DNA of 64,000 bases from Porticoccus sp963974675 (GCA_963974675.1 CAXBDQ010000009.1:31183-95182); one strand, 5' to 3'; positions 18,673 to 27,142 are shown, counted from the stretch's first letter. The notes: generated by a model not told the origin, from the letters alone. Translations and numbers: made by a program.

Positions 18673-20099
18673 ACGACCTCATCAAAGCTACGAACATCAG
18701 TAATATGGCCAGCAATCGCAGCGGCAGCGGCCATCGCGGGGCTCACCAAGTGAGTCCGTCCACCATTGCCTTGTCGCCCCTCAAAATTACGATTAGACGT
18801 AGAGGCACAATGCTCTCCAGCCCCTAATTTATCGGCGTTCATGGCCAAACACATGGAACAGCCCGGCTCGCGCCAATCCATACCCGCTTCGATAAAAATT
18901 TTATCCAAGCCTTCTGCTTCAGCCTGTGCTTTCACCATCTGTGAGCCGGGTACGACCAATACTTGCTTAATGCTACCCGCCACCTTGCGGCCTTTAGCCA
19001 CTTTCGCTGCAGCACGCATATCTTCAATACGAGAATTGGTACAAGAGCCAATAAACACACGATCTACCGGTATATCGGTAATAGCCATGCCACCTTTCAA
19101 CCCCATATATCGAAGCGCTTGCTCGATACTCTGCCTTTTTGCTGGATCAGCTTCATCTTCAATACGAGGTATCACACCGCTGACGGGCAAGACCATTTCA
19201 GGGGAGGTTCCCCAAGTGACCTGGGGCAAAATTTCTTCACCGTTCAACTCCACCACCGCATCAAACTTGGCATCATCATCGCTTTGCAGGGTTTGCCAAT
19301 AGGCAACAGCCTGATCCCAGACCTCACCAGTTGGCGCAAACTGACGCCCTTTGAAATACTCAATAGTCTGGGTGTCTACCGCCACCATGCCCACACGAGC
19401 ACCCGCTTCAATGGCCATATTACACACCGTCATTCGGCCTTCGAGGGTCATGTCCCGGAAGACCTGACCGGCAAACTCAATGGCGTAACCGGTACCACCG
19501 GCGGTACCAATTTTACCGATAATCGCTAACACCACATCTTTAGGTGTCACACCGTTGCCCAAGATGCCATCCACTTTGATCTGCATGTTTTTCATTTTCT
19601 TGGCCACAAGACACTGGGTTGCCAACACATGCTCGACTTCCGAAGTGCCAATACCGTGAGCCAAACAAGCAAATGCACCATGGGTAGCCGTGTGAGAATC
19701 CCCACAAACTACGGTCATGCCGGGCAATGAAGCGCCAAGTTCTGGCCCCATCACATGCACGATACCCTGCCCCATTTCATTCATGCCAAATTCACGAATA
19801 CCAAAGTACTCGCAGTTCTCATCCAGCGTTTTTACCTGAATACGAGAAGTTTCGTCAGGAATAGCATCCACACCGGCAGCACGTTCAGCAGAATCAGTAG
19901 AGATATTGTGGTCAGGTGTTGCCACATTCACATCTAGGCGCCAGGGCTTGCGATTTGCAATACGCAGCCCCTCAAAAGCCTGAGGAGACGTCACCTCATG
20001 AAGAATATGACGGTCGATGTAAATCAACGCAGAACCATCATCTCGCTGTTTTACCAGATGCGCGTCCCACAATTTATCGTAAAGGGTTTTTCCAGCCAT
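18669..20099 (-). CDS. leuC: 3-isopropylmalate dehydratase large subunit
   Basis: A 476-residue aconitase-family subunit. The [4Fe-4S] ligands are visible as one Cys in FIGSCTNSRIEDM and two in GCSMCLAMN. Substrate residues in DSHTATHGAF are also present. It is the first gene of leuCDB-asd, transcribed away from the LysR gene at 20257. leuA is not in the window, as in Pseudomonas. Control by the divergent LysR regulator is suggested by the operator and promoter spacing described at 20142-20207. Confidence 0.97.
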   Translation of the reverse strand: MAGKTLYDKLWDAHLVKQRDDGSALIYIDRHILHEVTSPQAFEGLRIANRKPWRLDVNVATPDHNISTDSAERAAGVDAIPDETSRIQVKTLDENCEYFGIREFGMNEMGQGIVHVMGPELGASLPGMTVVCGDSHTATHGAFACLAHGIGTSEVEHVLATQCLVAKKMKNMQIKVDGILGNGVTPKDVVLAIIGKIGTAGGTGYAIEFAGQVFRDMTLEGRMTVCNMAIEAGARVGMVAVDTQTIEYFKGRQFAPTGEVWDQAVAYWQTLQSDDDAKFDAVVELNGEEILPQVTWGTSPEMVLPVSGVIPRIEDEADPAKRQSIEQALRYMGLKGGMAITDIPVDRVFIGSCTNSRIEDMRAAAKVAKGRKVAGSIKQVLVVPGSQMVKAQAEAEGLDKIFIEAGMDWREPGCSMCLAMNADKLGAGEHCASTSNRNFEGRQGNGGRTHLVSPAMAAAAAIAGHITDVRSFDEVV

Positions 20100-20141
20100 G
20101 TTTCTAGCCCAGTTATCTTAAAAAATATGATCGATTCACTA

Positions 20142-20170
20142 ATTTTAGATACATGTTGCAAATAAAACAA
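20142..20170 (-). promoter_or_regulatory. Predicted sigma70 promoter of leuCDB
   Basis: On the minus strand, TTGTTT (20170-20165) and TAAAAT (20147-20142) are separated by exactly 17 bp. The predicted start is near 20135, about 36 bp before the leuC ATG. The weak -35 box fits a promoter that needs an activator. Confidence 0.5.
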
Positions 20171-20192
20171 ATTCATATTTTTTATCTATTGG

Positions 20193-20207
20193 ATTCCAAA
20201 TGGGAAT
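20193..20207. promoter_or_regulatory. Candidate LysR-type operator (T-N11-A)
   Basis: ATTCC-N5-GGAAT is a perfect dyad that contains the LTTR consensus T-N11-A. Its centre (20200) lies at about -65 from the predicted leuC start, the classic recognition site position for LysR regulators, and about 57 bp before the LysR gene's ATG, where it could also serve autoregulation. Confidence 0.5.
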
Positions 20208-20256
20208 TCGTACACTTATACTAAGACCTGATAACACGACTTGATACGCCACTATT

Positions 20257-21141
20257 ATGGACACACAATTACTGGAAGCTTTTATCGCCGTTGCCGAGTC
20301 TGCCTCTTTTTCCATTGCCGCCGAAAGAATTCACGTCACCCAGCCAGCCGTAAGCAAACGCATCGCCCTATTAGAAGAACAGCTGAACTCCAGGCTATTC
20401 GACCGCATTGCTCGCTCTGTCACCCTGACAGAAGCTGGCGCAGCCTTACTACCTAGGGCAAACCACATACTTAGGGAAATTGCCGATACCACACAGGCCA
20501 TTAATGATCTTTCAGGTGACATCAGCGGCAGACTACGTTTGGCTATTAGCCACCATATTGGTCTGCACCGGCTTCCCCCTATGTTGAAACAGTTTGCTCA
20601 AAACTATTCTGACGTCACCATAGATGTAGACTTTATGGACTCTGAGAAAGCCTACGAAGGCATTCTTCAGGGCCGTTTTGAAGTTGCCGTGATTACTCTA
20701 GCCCCGGAGGCTCACCCCAAAATTGAGGCAAAAAGCATATGGCCAGATCCTTTAGTGTTTATGGTTTCTGATGACCACCCACTTTCCTCTAAAAATGCCA
20801 CACCCATAAATTCAACGCTGGATGACTTAAGAAACTACCCAGCGATCTTACCCGGCCTCGGTACCTACACCGGTAGGATGACCCGAGCGCTGTTTGAGCA
20901 ACATAACGTCCCTCTACCTCCCACCATGACCACCAATTATCTCGAAACCATCAAAATGATGGTCAGCATAGGGCTGGGTTGGAGCCTGCTGCCCGAAAGC
21001 ATGCTGGAAGACGGCATACGAACAGTAGAAATACCCAACATACAGATACAACGCGAGCTGGGTTATATCCACCACCGGGAGAAAAGCCTCTCCAATGCAG
21101 CAAAAGCGTTTATTCACTTGCTTCAGCAGGAAAGCCAATAA
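20257..21141 (+). CDS. LysR family transcriptional regulator, divergent from leuCDB
   Basis: A 294-residue LTTR. The N-terminal winged helix-turn-helix spans about residues 1-60 (MDTQLLEAFIAVAESASFS... with ITQPAVSKRI-like HVTQPAVSKRIALLE), followed by a linker helix and a periplasmic-binding-like effector domain from about residue 90. It is divergent from leuC with a 157-bp shared promoter region. A LysR gene in this place is common in gammaproteobacteria with this leu cluster, so regulation of leuCDB is likely; the effector may be a leucine-pathway intermediate (inference). Confidence 0.9.
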   Translation: MDTQLLEAFIAVAESASFSIAAERIHVTQPAVSKRIALLEEQLNSRLFDRIARSVTLTEAGAALLPRANHILREIADTTQAINDLSGDISGRLRLAISHHIGLHRLPPMLKQFAQNYSDVTIDVDFMDSEKAYEGILQGRFEVAVITLAPEAHPKIEAKSIWPDPLVFMVSDDHPLSSKNATPINSTLDDLRNYPAILPGLGTYTGRMTRALFEQHNVPLPPTMTTNYLETIKMMVSIGLGWSLLPESMLEDGIRTVEIPNIQIQRELGYIHHREKSLSNAAKAFIHLLQQESQ

Positions 21142-21403
21142 AAATATGCCCAAGATCAGGAGCCATAGGCTTCTATTCAAGGAAAAAGTAGTATTAAGTG
21201 TTCGATTTCAAAGGGTGTTGATTTATGATCAGAGAAAAAGGGTTGGAACACAAAAGCAGGGATTAAGCTTCTTATGCCAAACTACAAATGATCTTCTTTT
21301 TCCCAGCCCCCTGCAAACAAACAAAAATAACCTTAGCTTGAAATTGTTTGGCCCGAAATAAGGGAGCCAAAGTGATATAAGACCATAGGCGTTTGAATAA
21401 ACT
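21142..21403. other. Non-coding stretch between the LysR gene and the integron-like cassette
   Basis: No convincing gene on either strand; the short frames here lack a ribosome-binding site and family resemblance. If the cassettes that follow once belonged to an integron, attI and the cassette promoter would be expected here, but I see no integrase remnant. No second RYYYAAC-type half-site was found in this stretch. Confidence 0.6.
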
Positions 21404-21404
21404 G

Positions 21405-21779
21405 TTAAACACATATCAGAAATCCACCGACACTAAGGAGAATATTATGATTACACTTTCACAGTTAACTGAACTGCTAGGCTGGGCATCAATAATCAAT
21501 ATTGCTTATCTCCTCCTGGCGACAATAGTTATTGCGTTTATGAAAGGAGCAATATCTTCTATTCATAGCAAGATGTTTAGGGTGGATGGTAAAGAACTTG
21601 ACTCTAAGTATTTTGATTTCCTGAGTATTTACAAAATTGTGACATTGGTTTTTATTGTGGCGCCATATATTTCTTTAAAGATTATGGGCCAGTAAATGTT
21701 TAACAAGGTGAGCAATGAACGCCTGCGGCTGGACAGCAAAAAGCGTGGCTTTTTCACAATGCTACCCATTCACTAGGCG
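21405..21779 (+). mobile_element. Integron-type gene cassette (small membrane protein + attC)
   Basis: The boundaries follow the G/TT cleavage rule of integron integrases: the left edge is GTTAAAC (21404-21410) and the right edge is GTTAGGC (21779-21785). The cassette's own R'' box is GTTTAAC (21698-21704), which is the exact reverse complement of the left-edge box, as it must be in the excised circle. The start codon is about 40 bp from the left edge, the gene fills the unit, and the attC lies after it in the same orientation. The unit is 375 bp. Confidence 0.7.
21447..21695 (+). CDS. Small membrane protein, DUF6868-like (cassette gene)
   Basis: An 82-residue protein. The ATG at 21447 is chosen over the upstream in-frame start at 21393 because AAGGAG lies 6 bp before it. 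Two hydrophobic helices (about residues 10-33 and 60-80) flank a polar segment with HSKMFRVDGKELDSKYF. The pattern LTELLGW..IN...L and the C-terminal PYISLKIMG resemble proteins annotated DUF6868, whose function is unknown. It is the only gene of an integron-type cassette, so it was probably acquired by cassette insertion. Confidence 0.75.
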   Translation: MITLSQLTELLGWASIINIAYLLLATIVIAFMKGAISSIHSKMFRVDGKELDSKYFDFLSIYKIVTLVFIVAPYISLKIMGQ

Positions 21780-21785
21780 TTAGGC
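21698..21785 (+). repeat. attC recombination site
   Basis: R'' GTTTAAC (21698-21704) and R' GTTAGGC (21779-21785) fit RYYYAAC and GTTRRRY. Between them the arms GTGA..ATG and CATTCAC can pair, and a perfect 7-bp inner stem AAAAAGC / GCTTTTT (21738-21744, 21748-21754) closes on a GTG loop. The size, 88 bp, is within the known attC range (about 57-141 bp). Confidence 0.72.
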
Positions 21786-22879
21786 CATGCATGCAGCGTG
21801 GGTGTTCTCTGTCAGCTCGTAAAACTCTATGCCAAGAGACGGCAAATCATGACGAATTTACTCTTTTTATTACTCGGTGTGGGCTTACTTACCATTGGTG
21901 GCGAAGCGTTGATTCGAGGCTCGTTAGCTGCCTCCCAGCGTCTCGGTGTATCGCCATTACTAAGTGGTCTCGTTATCGTAGGCTTCGGCACATCAGCGCC
22001 AGAATTGGTGGTTTCTGTAAATGCTGCATTAAATCAACAACCGGATATTGCAGTTGGCAACGTAGTGGGTAGCAATATTGGCAATGTTTTACTAATCCTA
22101 GGGATATGTGCGCTGATCGCGCCACTGACAATCAAGCCTTTGGCATTACGCCGGGATGCTGTCACTGTAGTAGTGGCTAGTATACTATTTTTGGTTTTAG
22201 TTGGCGGAAGCGCACTGGGACGCACGGATGGCGTAATCTTCTTGACTGCCTTAGTAGCTTATTTGGTATGGGCTTATTGGAGTGAACGCATCCACGCACC
22301 CGCGACGACACTTAACAAAGCCGAAGCTGAGGAACTTACCGCTTTACCAAAGTCTATAGGAGGGACTGTAGCGGCAGTAATCATTGGTCTACTACTGTTA
22401 ATTTCAGGGTCACAGGTGCTGCTTATTGGAGCTGTAGGGATTGCTGAGAGCTTAGGTGTTTCTGAGGCTGTCATCGGATTGACATTGGTAGCTGTTGGTA
22501 CATCCCTTCCAGAGCTTTCAATTTCTGTAATTGCTGCACTACGACGGCACGCAGATGTAGCCGTTGGAAACATACTTGGTAGCAATATATTTAATTTGTT
22601 GGGGATATTAGGAGTATCCGCTTTACTTCAACCACTTCCCGTTCACGCAAGAATTCTGCAATTCGACCAATGGGTCTTGCTTGTAGCGTCGCTATTACTA
22701 TTTTTGTTTTTGTATACAGGGCGTCGTCTAAGTCGGTTAGAAGGTGGAATACTCTTAGCTACCTACGGTGTTTATGTCGGCTTAAGTTTTACCGCATTCG
22801 GTAGTTAACGGTGATATTAGGCATTAATTAATCCTAAATTATCAAAATTTGAAACAATGCCACAAATATAATGCCTAAC
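21780..22879 (+). mobile_element. Second cassette, incomplete at its attC
   Basis: The left edge is the GTTAGGC box at 21779-21785. The expected matching R'' box, GCCTAAC, is found after the antiporter gene at 22873-22879, followed by AAACATATCAAATTGAC, which looks like the beginning of an attC. No GTTRRRY box follows before efpL, so the right half seems lost by deletion. The exact right end cannot be placed. Confidence 0.5.
21849..22808 (+). CDS. Calcium/sodium antiporter, CaCA family (YrbG-like)
   Basis: A 319-residue inner-membrane protein with about ten transmembrane helices. Both alpha repeats are intact: GFGTSAPELVVSV followed by AVGNVVGSNIGN, and AVGTSLPELSISV followed by AVGNILGSNIFN. 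These form the ion-binding core of K+-independent Na+/Ca2+ exchangers. The ATG at 21849 is preferred over the in-frame start at 21798 because the extra residues are polar and not conserved in the family. The gene seems to lie within an incomplete integron cassette; a transporter of this size is a large payload for one. Confidence 0.88.
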   Translation: MTNLLFLLLGVGLLTIGGEALIRGSLAASQRLGVSPLLSGLVIVGFGTSAPELVVSVNAALNQQPDIAVGNVVGSNIGNVLLILGICALIAPLTIKPLALRRDAVTVVVASILFLVLVGGSALGRTDGVIFLTALVAYLVWAYWSERIHAPATTLNKAEAEELTALPKSIGGTVAAVIIGLLLLISGSQVLLIGAVGIAESLGVSEAVIGLTLVAVGTSLPELSISVIAALRRHADVAVGNILGSNIFNLLGILGVSALLQPLPVHARILQFDQWVLLVASLLLFLFLYTGRRLSRLEGGILLATYGVYVGLSFTAFGS

Positions 22880-22945
22880 AAACATATCAAATTGACTCCA
22901 AAAATCTGATAAATTTATTACATTTAAATTTCAGGACTAAAGAAT

Positions 22946-23521
22946 ATGCCCAAGGCAAGTGAAATCAAGAAAAATGCGGCGATTGACTATAACGGTAAAA
23001 CCTACATAGTTCGCGACATTGAGCGTTCTGTTCCCCAAGGCCGGGCAGGTGGCAGCCTGTACCGACTGCGTATGTATGATGTTGTCACCAACAGCAAAAT
23101 TGACGAGACCTTTAAGGACTCGGATATGCTGAATCTTGCCGACCTCATCCGCAGGCCTGTTATGTTTTCTTACATTGACGGCGATGAGTATGTCTTTATG
23201 GATACTGAAAACTACACGCCGTACAACCTGAATAAAGATGCTATTGTCGATGAGATCCTTTTCATTGATGAGTCAACAGCGGGTGTTCAGGTCATCATCG
23301 TCAACGACGTACCAGTAGCTCTTGACCTGCCAACAAGCGTGGAGCTTGACGTGATGGAAACGGATCCATCAATCAAGGGAGGATCGGCAACGTCAAGAAC
23401 CAAACCGGCGCTGCTATCGACCGGCGTAACCATTCAAGTTCCTGAGCACATTTCTACTGGTGATAAAATCAGGGTGAATGTGGAAGAACGCAAGTTTATG
23501 GGTCGAGCAGACACAAAATAA
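22946..23521 (+). CDS. efpL: Elongation factor P-like protein (EfpL/YeiP)
   Basis: A 191-residue three-domain protein of the EF-P family. The start MPKASEIKKN, the central YVFMDTENYTPY and the C-terminal VEERKFMGRAD match YeiP, now called EfpL. Unlike EF-P it has an Arg in an extended tip loop (SVPQGRAGGSLY, around residue 33) and no Lys34 modification site. EfpL rescues ribosomes stalled at proline-rich and some other motifs. The ATG at 22946 follows a weak ribosome-binding site. It is the first chromosomal-type gene after the cassette region. Confidence 0.93.
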   Translation: MPKASEIKKNAAIDYNGKTYIVRDIERSVPQGRAGGSLYRLRMYDVVTNSKIDETFKDSDMLNLADLIRRPVMFSYIDGDEYVFMDTENYTPYNLNKDAIVDEILFIDESTAGVQVIIVNDVPVALDLPTSVELDVMETDPSIKGGSATSRTKPALLSTGVTIQVPEHISTGDKIRVNVEERKFMGRADTK

Positions 23522-23716
23522 TGGCTTAAGCTATCACGAAAATGGGCATTTATCCTACAACGTTGGCTCTGTTACCCTTTGCTCATTGGGCAACCTGACA
23601 ATTGAGTTAGTGGAGTATTTCAATACAGCTGATACCATTAGGAAATACCTACAGAGTCAGTCGCAAAATTAAAGGGACTGAATGATTGTCACCCTTTGAT
23701 TTGCCGAGGAAACATT

Positions 23717-24082
23717 ATGTTAGAAATGATAGATATAGGCATTGATCATTCCGTCGCCTTTCGCATCTCAGGAAAGGTTACTGAAAGTGATATGTCTTTA
23801 GTACTGAATGACGCAAAGGAAAAGATTGGGCGTCATGGAGATATTGTTATTCTTGAGCAGATAGATTCATTTGATGGTATTGAGATATCAGCGGTTATCG
23901 AAGAGTTTAAATATTTATTCGACGTTGGCGTTTCGGATATCACTAAAGTTGCAGTATTAACTGACAACAAATGGTTGGAAACAATGGTTAACATTGAGGA
24001 TACATTTTTCAGTACGATTAAAATGAGATGTTTTGCCATCGATGACAGAGACTCGGCCGTAACGTTTTTAAAAAGCCCATAA
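23717..24082 (+). CDS. SpoIIAA/STAS-like protein of unknown function
   Basis: A 121-residue soluble protein. The ATG at 23717 is chosen because GAGGA lies 6 bp upstream. The alternating pattern MLEMIDIG...VAFRISGKVTESD and later KVAVLTDNKWLETM resembles the SpoIIAA-like (DUF3478) proteins with a STAS-type fold, known as putative lipid- or partner-binding domains. No kinase, phosphatase or sulfate transporter partner lies near. It stands alone between efpL (195 bp upstream) and rlmJ. Function cannot be assigned. Confidence 0.65.
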   Translation: MLEMIDIGIDHSVAFRISGKVTESDMSLVLNDAKEKIGRHGDIVILEQIDSFDGIEISAVIEEFKYLFDVGVSDITKVAVLTDNKWLETMVNIEDTFFSTIKMRCFAIDDRDSAVTFLKSP

Positions 24083-24249
24083 CATAACAAGAGAGATAGT
24101 TTTTTTTGCTATTTACGCGTTGAACCGTCTAATTATCTAGGGCTGATGTGATTAAGATGCATCGACAGCATTTTCATAATTAAACGCATTCATAACCTTT
24201 CATTGAACCTTCTAACACTCCACACCCTACACCAAAAAGAGACCGCCCC

Positions 24250-25086
24250 TTGCTAAGTTATAGACATTCCTTTCATGCCGGTAATTTTGCCGACATTATC
24301 AAGCACATTGTCTTGGTAGAAATACTTGAGCACCTAACCAAAAAGGAAGCGCCCTTTGAGTATATCGACACACACTCAGGTGCGGGCCTTTATAACCTGA
24401 AATCCAATGATGCTCAAAAGCTGCAAGAACACGCTAATGGTATCGCCAAAATAAAATCCAAAGACTTTCCAGAACTGGCACGTTATTTCGAGGTCATCAA
24501 TACCTTCAATAAATCCGCTGATTTAAACATCTACCCTGGCTCCCCTTCTATCGCCCAGCATTTCCTCCGAAAACAGGATCGAGCTTGGCTGTTTGAACTT
24601 CACCCTCAAGACTATGAGTCACTGAGTCGCAATATACGCAGTAACAAAAAAATACGGGGTTCTTGTCAGGATGGATTAACAGGCATGGTGACATTGCTGC
24701 CACCCACCAGTCGAAGGGGGCTTGTCCTGATAGACCCCTCCTATGAAATTAAATCCGAATATGATCACGTCATTGATGTGGTAATACAGGCCTACAAAAA
24801 GTTTAGCACGGGCACTTATGCCATTTGGTATCCCGTAGTTGATCGACAAAAAATTGATCACATGGAGAAAAAACTCATCCGAAGTGGCATTAAAAACATA
24901 CAACGTTTTGAGTTGGGTCTTTCTGCTGATTCAGAGGAAAGAGGAATGACTGCGTCAGGTTTGTTTGTTATCAACCCACCTTGGAAACTGTTAGAAAAAA
25001 TGGACATATTACTTCCCAAGCTTGCACAAAAACTTGGTGAAGGAGACGAGCATTTTTACAAATGCGATATCATCTCGGGGGAGTAA
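24250..25086 (+). CDS. rlmJ: 23S rRNA (adenine(2030)-N6)-methyltransferase
   Basis: A 278-residue SAM-dependent methyltransferase that modifies A2030 in 23S rRNA. It starts at a TTG: the first residues, MLSYRHSFHAGN, align exactly with the start of E. coli RlmJ, and no ATG is in range. The catalytic motif is DPSYE in place of the usual DPPYE, with the flanking VLIDPSYEIKSEYD conserved. THSGAG is the SAM-binding motif. The gene stands alone, convergent with the acyl-CoA dehydrogenase gene at 25201. Confidence 0.94.
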   Translation: MLSYRHSFHAGNFADIIKHIVLVEILEHLTKKEAPFEYIDTHSGAGLYNLKSNDAQKLQEHANGIAKIKSKDFPELARYFEVINTFNKSADLNIYPGSPSIAQHFLRKQDRAWLFELHPQDYESLSRNIRSNKKIRGSCQDGLTGMVTLLPPTSRRGLVLIDPSYEIKSEYDHVIDVVIQAYKKFSTGTYAIWYPVVDRQKIDHMEKKLIRSGIKNIQRFELGLSADSEERGMTASGLFVINPPWKLLEKMDILLPKLAQKLGEGDEHFYKCDIISGE

Positions 25087-25200
25087 AGCTTAGATAAAAT
25101 AAATAAAGGGAATAAAAGGAGAAAGATCCATCCCCTTATACGACTTACTTCTTTTATGACTTACTCCTTTTTTCGATTAAGGGCTATTCAGTCAGCCCCC

Positions 25201-26976
25201 TTAGAAATCCTCAATACCCAAGCCCATTACTGCCTCCGAACCCGCTTTTACCGCTTCGAAGTAACCAGTATTCCGTGACATCACATGTTGAGCAAAGAAT
25301 TTTGCCGTCATCACTTTATTGTCATTAAAACGGGTATTGCCCTCGCCCGCTGTCTTTAAATGGGTCGCAGCCACTGCACTTTTTACCAACATGGCTCCAG
25401 CAACGGTAGCACCCATTAACATCAGCATGTTATAGGCAGAAGCACTGAGCACGGTCCAATCTTCCGCTGCGCCCGTCAATATCGTATTTGTAGCTTCTTT
25501 GCAGGCGACTAGAGAGGTTTCCAGAATGTCAGCAATGTCTAACAGGCCAGCCGCTTTAGCCTCGACAACCACCTGAGTTAAATCTTCAAGCAGCTCCATT
25601 GCCGATTGGCCCTTATCTCGAGCCAATTTACGACCCACCAGATCAAGACCTTGAATGCCGTTGGTACCTTCATAAATAGGTAGAATACGGGCATCTCTTA
25701 AATGCTGCGCGGCACCCGTTTCTTCTATAAAACCCATGCCACCGTGCACTTGCACCCCCAGAGAGGTGACTTCCATACCAATTTCAGTACACCAGCCTTT
25801 TACCAGCGGCGTCAGTAAATCAACCCGGCGCTGGTGGTAAGCGGCCTGCTCTTTATCTTCTAGCTTGTGAACATAGTCTTCATGGGCTAACGATAAATAG
25901 GCCAATGCCCTCCCGCCTTCAGTTAATGAACGCATGAGCATCAGCATACGACGCACATCGGGATGATGAATAATGGTGGCTTGTTTATTGCCCGGCACAC
26001 TACCCTGTACTCGCTCTTTGGCGAAGGCTACCGCCTGCTGATAGGCCCGCTCACTGATAGAGACCCCTTGTAAACCAACAGCTAAGCGAGCTTCGTTCAT
26101 CATGGCGAACATATAGACCAAGCCCTGATTCTCCTCGCCCACCAGATAACCCACAGCTCCGCCGTTATCACCGAAGGATAGCGAGCAGGTTGGACTGGCA
26201 TGAATCCCCAGCTTGTGTTCCACACCGACACAGCGAACATCATTACGCTCACCGGCACTACCATCTTCATTAATCAGAAATTTGGGGACCACAAACAAGG
26301 AAATACCTTTAACACCCTCTGGTGCATCTGGGGTGCGAGCCAGTACCAGATGGATAATATTGTCGGTGTAATCGTGGTCACCCCAGGTAATAAAAATTTT
26401 CTGGCCACTGAGTAAGTAGTGGTCCTCTGTTGGTACGGCTTTTGTGCGAACGGCGGCGAGATCCGAACCGGCCTGAGGCTCGGTGAGGTTCATGGTTCCT
26501 GTCCACGAACCTGAAATCAAATTATTTAAATAGGTTTTTTTTTGTTCATCACTGCCATAGAGCGTCAGTGCGGTAACGACCCCTTTGGTCAGCATGGGAC
26601 ACAAACTGAACGCCATATTGGCAGATTGAGACATTTCGTCGACAGCAATGGATAATAGAGCAGGCAATCCCTGTCCACCGAACGCAACATCGCCGGTTAA
26701 CCCCGGCCAGCCAGCCTGTACAATTTGCTGGTAAATACCATCCAGTGCGGGTGCAGTGATGACCTTGTCACCCTCAAGCCTTGATCCCTGGGAATCAGCC
26801 ACTTGGTTGGTGGGTGCCAAGACTTCACCATAAAAACGAGCCGCTTCTTCTAGAATAGCGTCCACCATATCCGGTGTTGCCTCTTCGTAACCCGGAAGTT
26901 TTGCAATACTCTCTATATCCAGCACATTATTGAGCAGGAACTTCATGTCATCGATAGGTGCGTTGTAGATGGTCAT
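25201..26976 (-). CDS. Acyl-CoA dehydrogenase with C-terminal extension (FadE-like)
   Basis: A 591-residue flavoprotein of the long acyl-CoA dehydrogenase group found in Pseudomonas and relatives. The FAD/substrate segment NLTEPQAGSDLAAVRTKA and the catalytic-base region YEGTNGIQGLDLVGRKL are intact; a glutamate in YEGT serves as the base in this family. A C-terminal domain of about 120 residues follows the core. It would carry out the first oxidation of fatty-acid beta-oxidation on the inner face of the membrane, probably passing electrons to ETF. It is a single-gene unit. Chain-length preference cannot be told. Confidence 0.9.
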   Translation of the reverse strand: MTIYNAPIDDMKFLLNNVLDIESIAKLPGYEEATPDMVDAILEEAARFYGEVLAPTNQVADSQGSRLEGDKVITAPALDGIYQQIVQAGWPGLTGDVAFGGQGLPALLSIAVDEMSQSANMAFSLCPMLTKGVVTALTLYGSDEQKKTYLNNLISGSWTGTMNLTEPQAGSDLAAVRTKAVPTEDHYLLSGQKIFITWGDHDYTDNIIHLVLARTPDAPEGVKGISLFVVPKFLINEDGSAGERNDVRCVGVEHKLGIHASPTCSLSFGDNGGAVGYLVGEENQGLVYMFAMMNEARLAVGLQGVSISERAYQQAVAFAKERVQGSVPGNKQATIIHHPDVRRMLMLMRSLTEGGRALAYLSLAHEDYVHKLEDKEQAAYHQRRVDLLTPLVKGWCTEIGMEVTSLGVQVHGGMGFIEETGAAQHLRDARILPIYEGTNGIQGLDLVGRKLARDKGQSAMELLEDLTQVVVEAKAAGLLDIADILETSLVACKEATNTILTGAAEDWTVLSASAYNMLMLMGATVAGAMLVKSAVAATHLKTAGEGNTRFNDNKVMTAKFFAQHVMSRNTGYFEAVKAGSEAVMGLGIEDF

Positions 26977-27142
26977 ACCCTAATTCCCATTAGCAATCTG
27001 TTGTTATCCTGATATAAAACCATATCAGACAAAGAAATGTCGCTGTTTCAGGACAAAACATTATGGAATTTGTGACTCAAAGGTACCCATATTACATAAC
27101 GGAGATGGCGCAACAAATATTCCACCATAGGTTAAGAAGCAC

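Noticed and set aside
18766..19529. Two plus-strand open frames of 178 and 188 residues opposite leuC
   Set aside because: Both lie entirely within the strongly conserved leuC coding sequence and look like shadows of it.
23478..23672. 64-residue plus-strand frame overlapping the end of efpL
   Set aside because: It starts inside efpL in another frame, has no ribosome-binding site and no recognisable content.
24083..24120. Possible second attC-like site with GTTGAAC after the STAS-like gene
   Set aside because: No RYYYAAC box at a suitable distance and the span is too short (about 40 bp) to be an attC.
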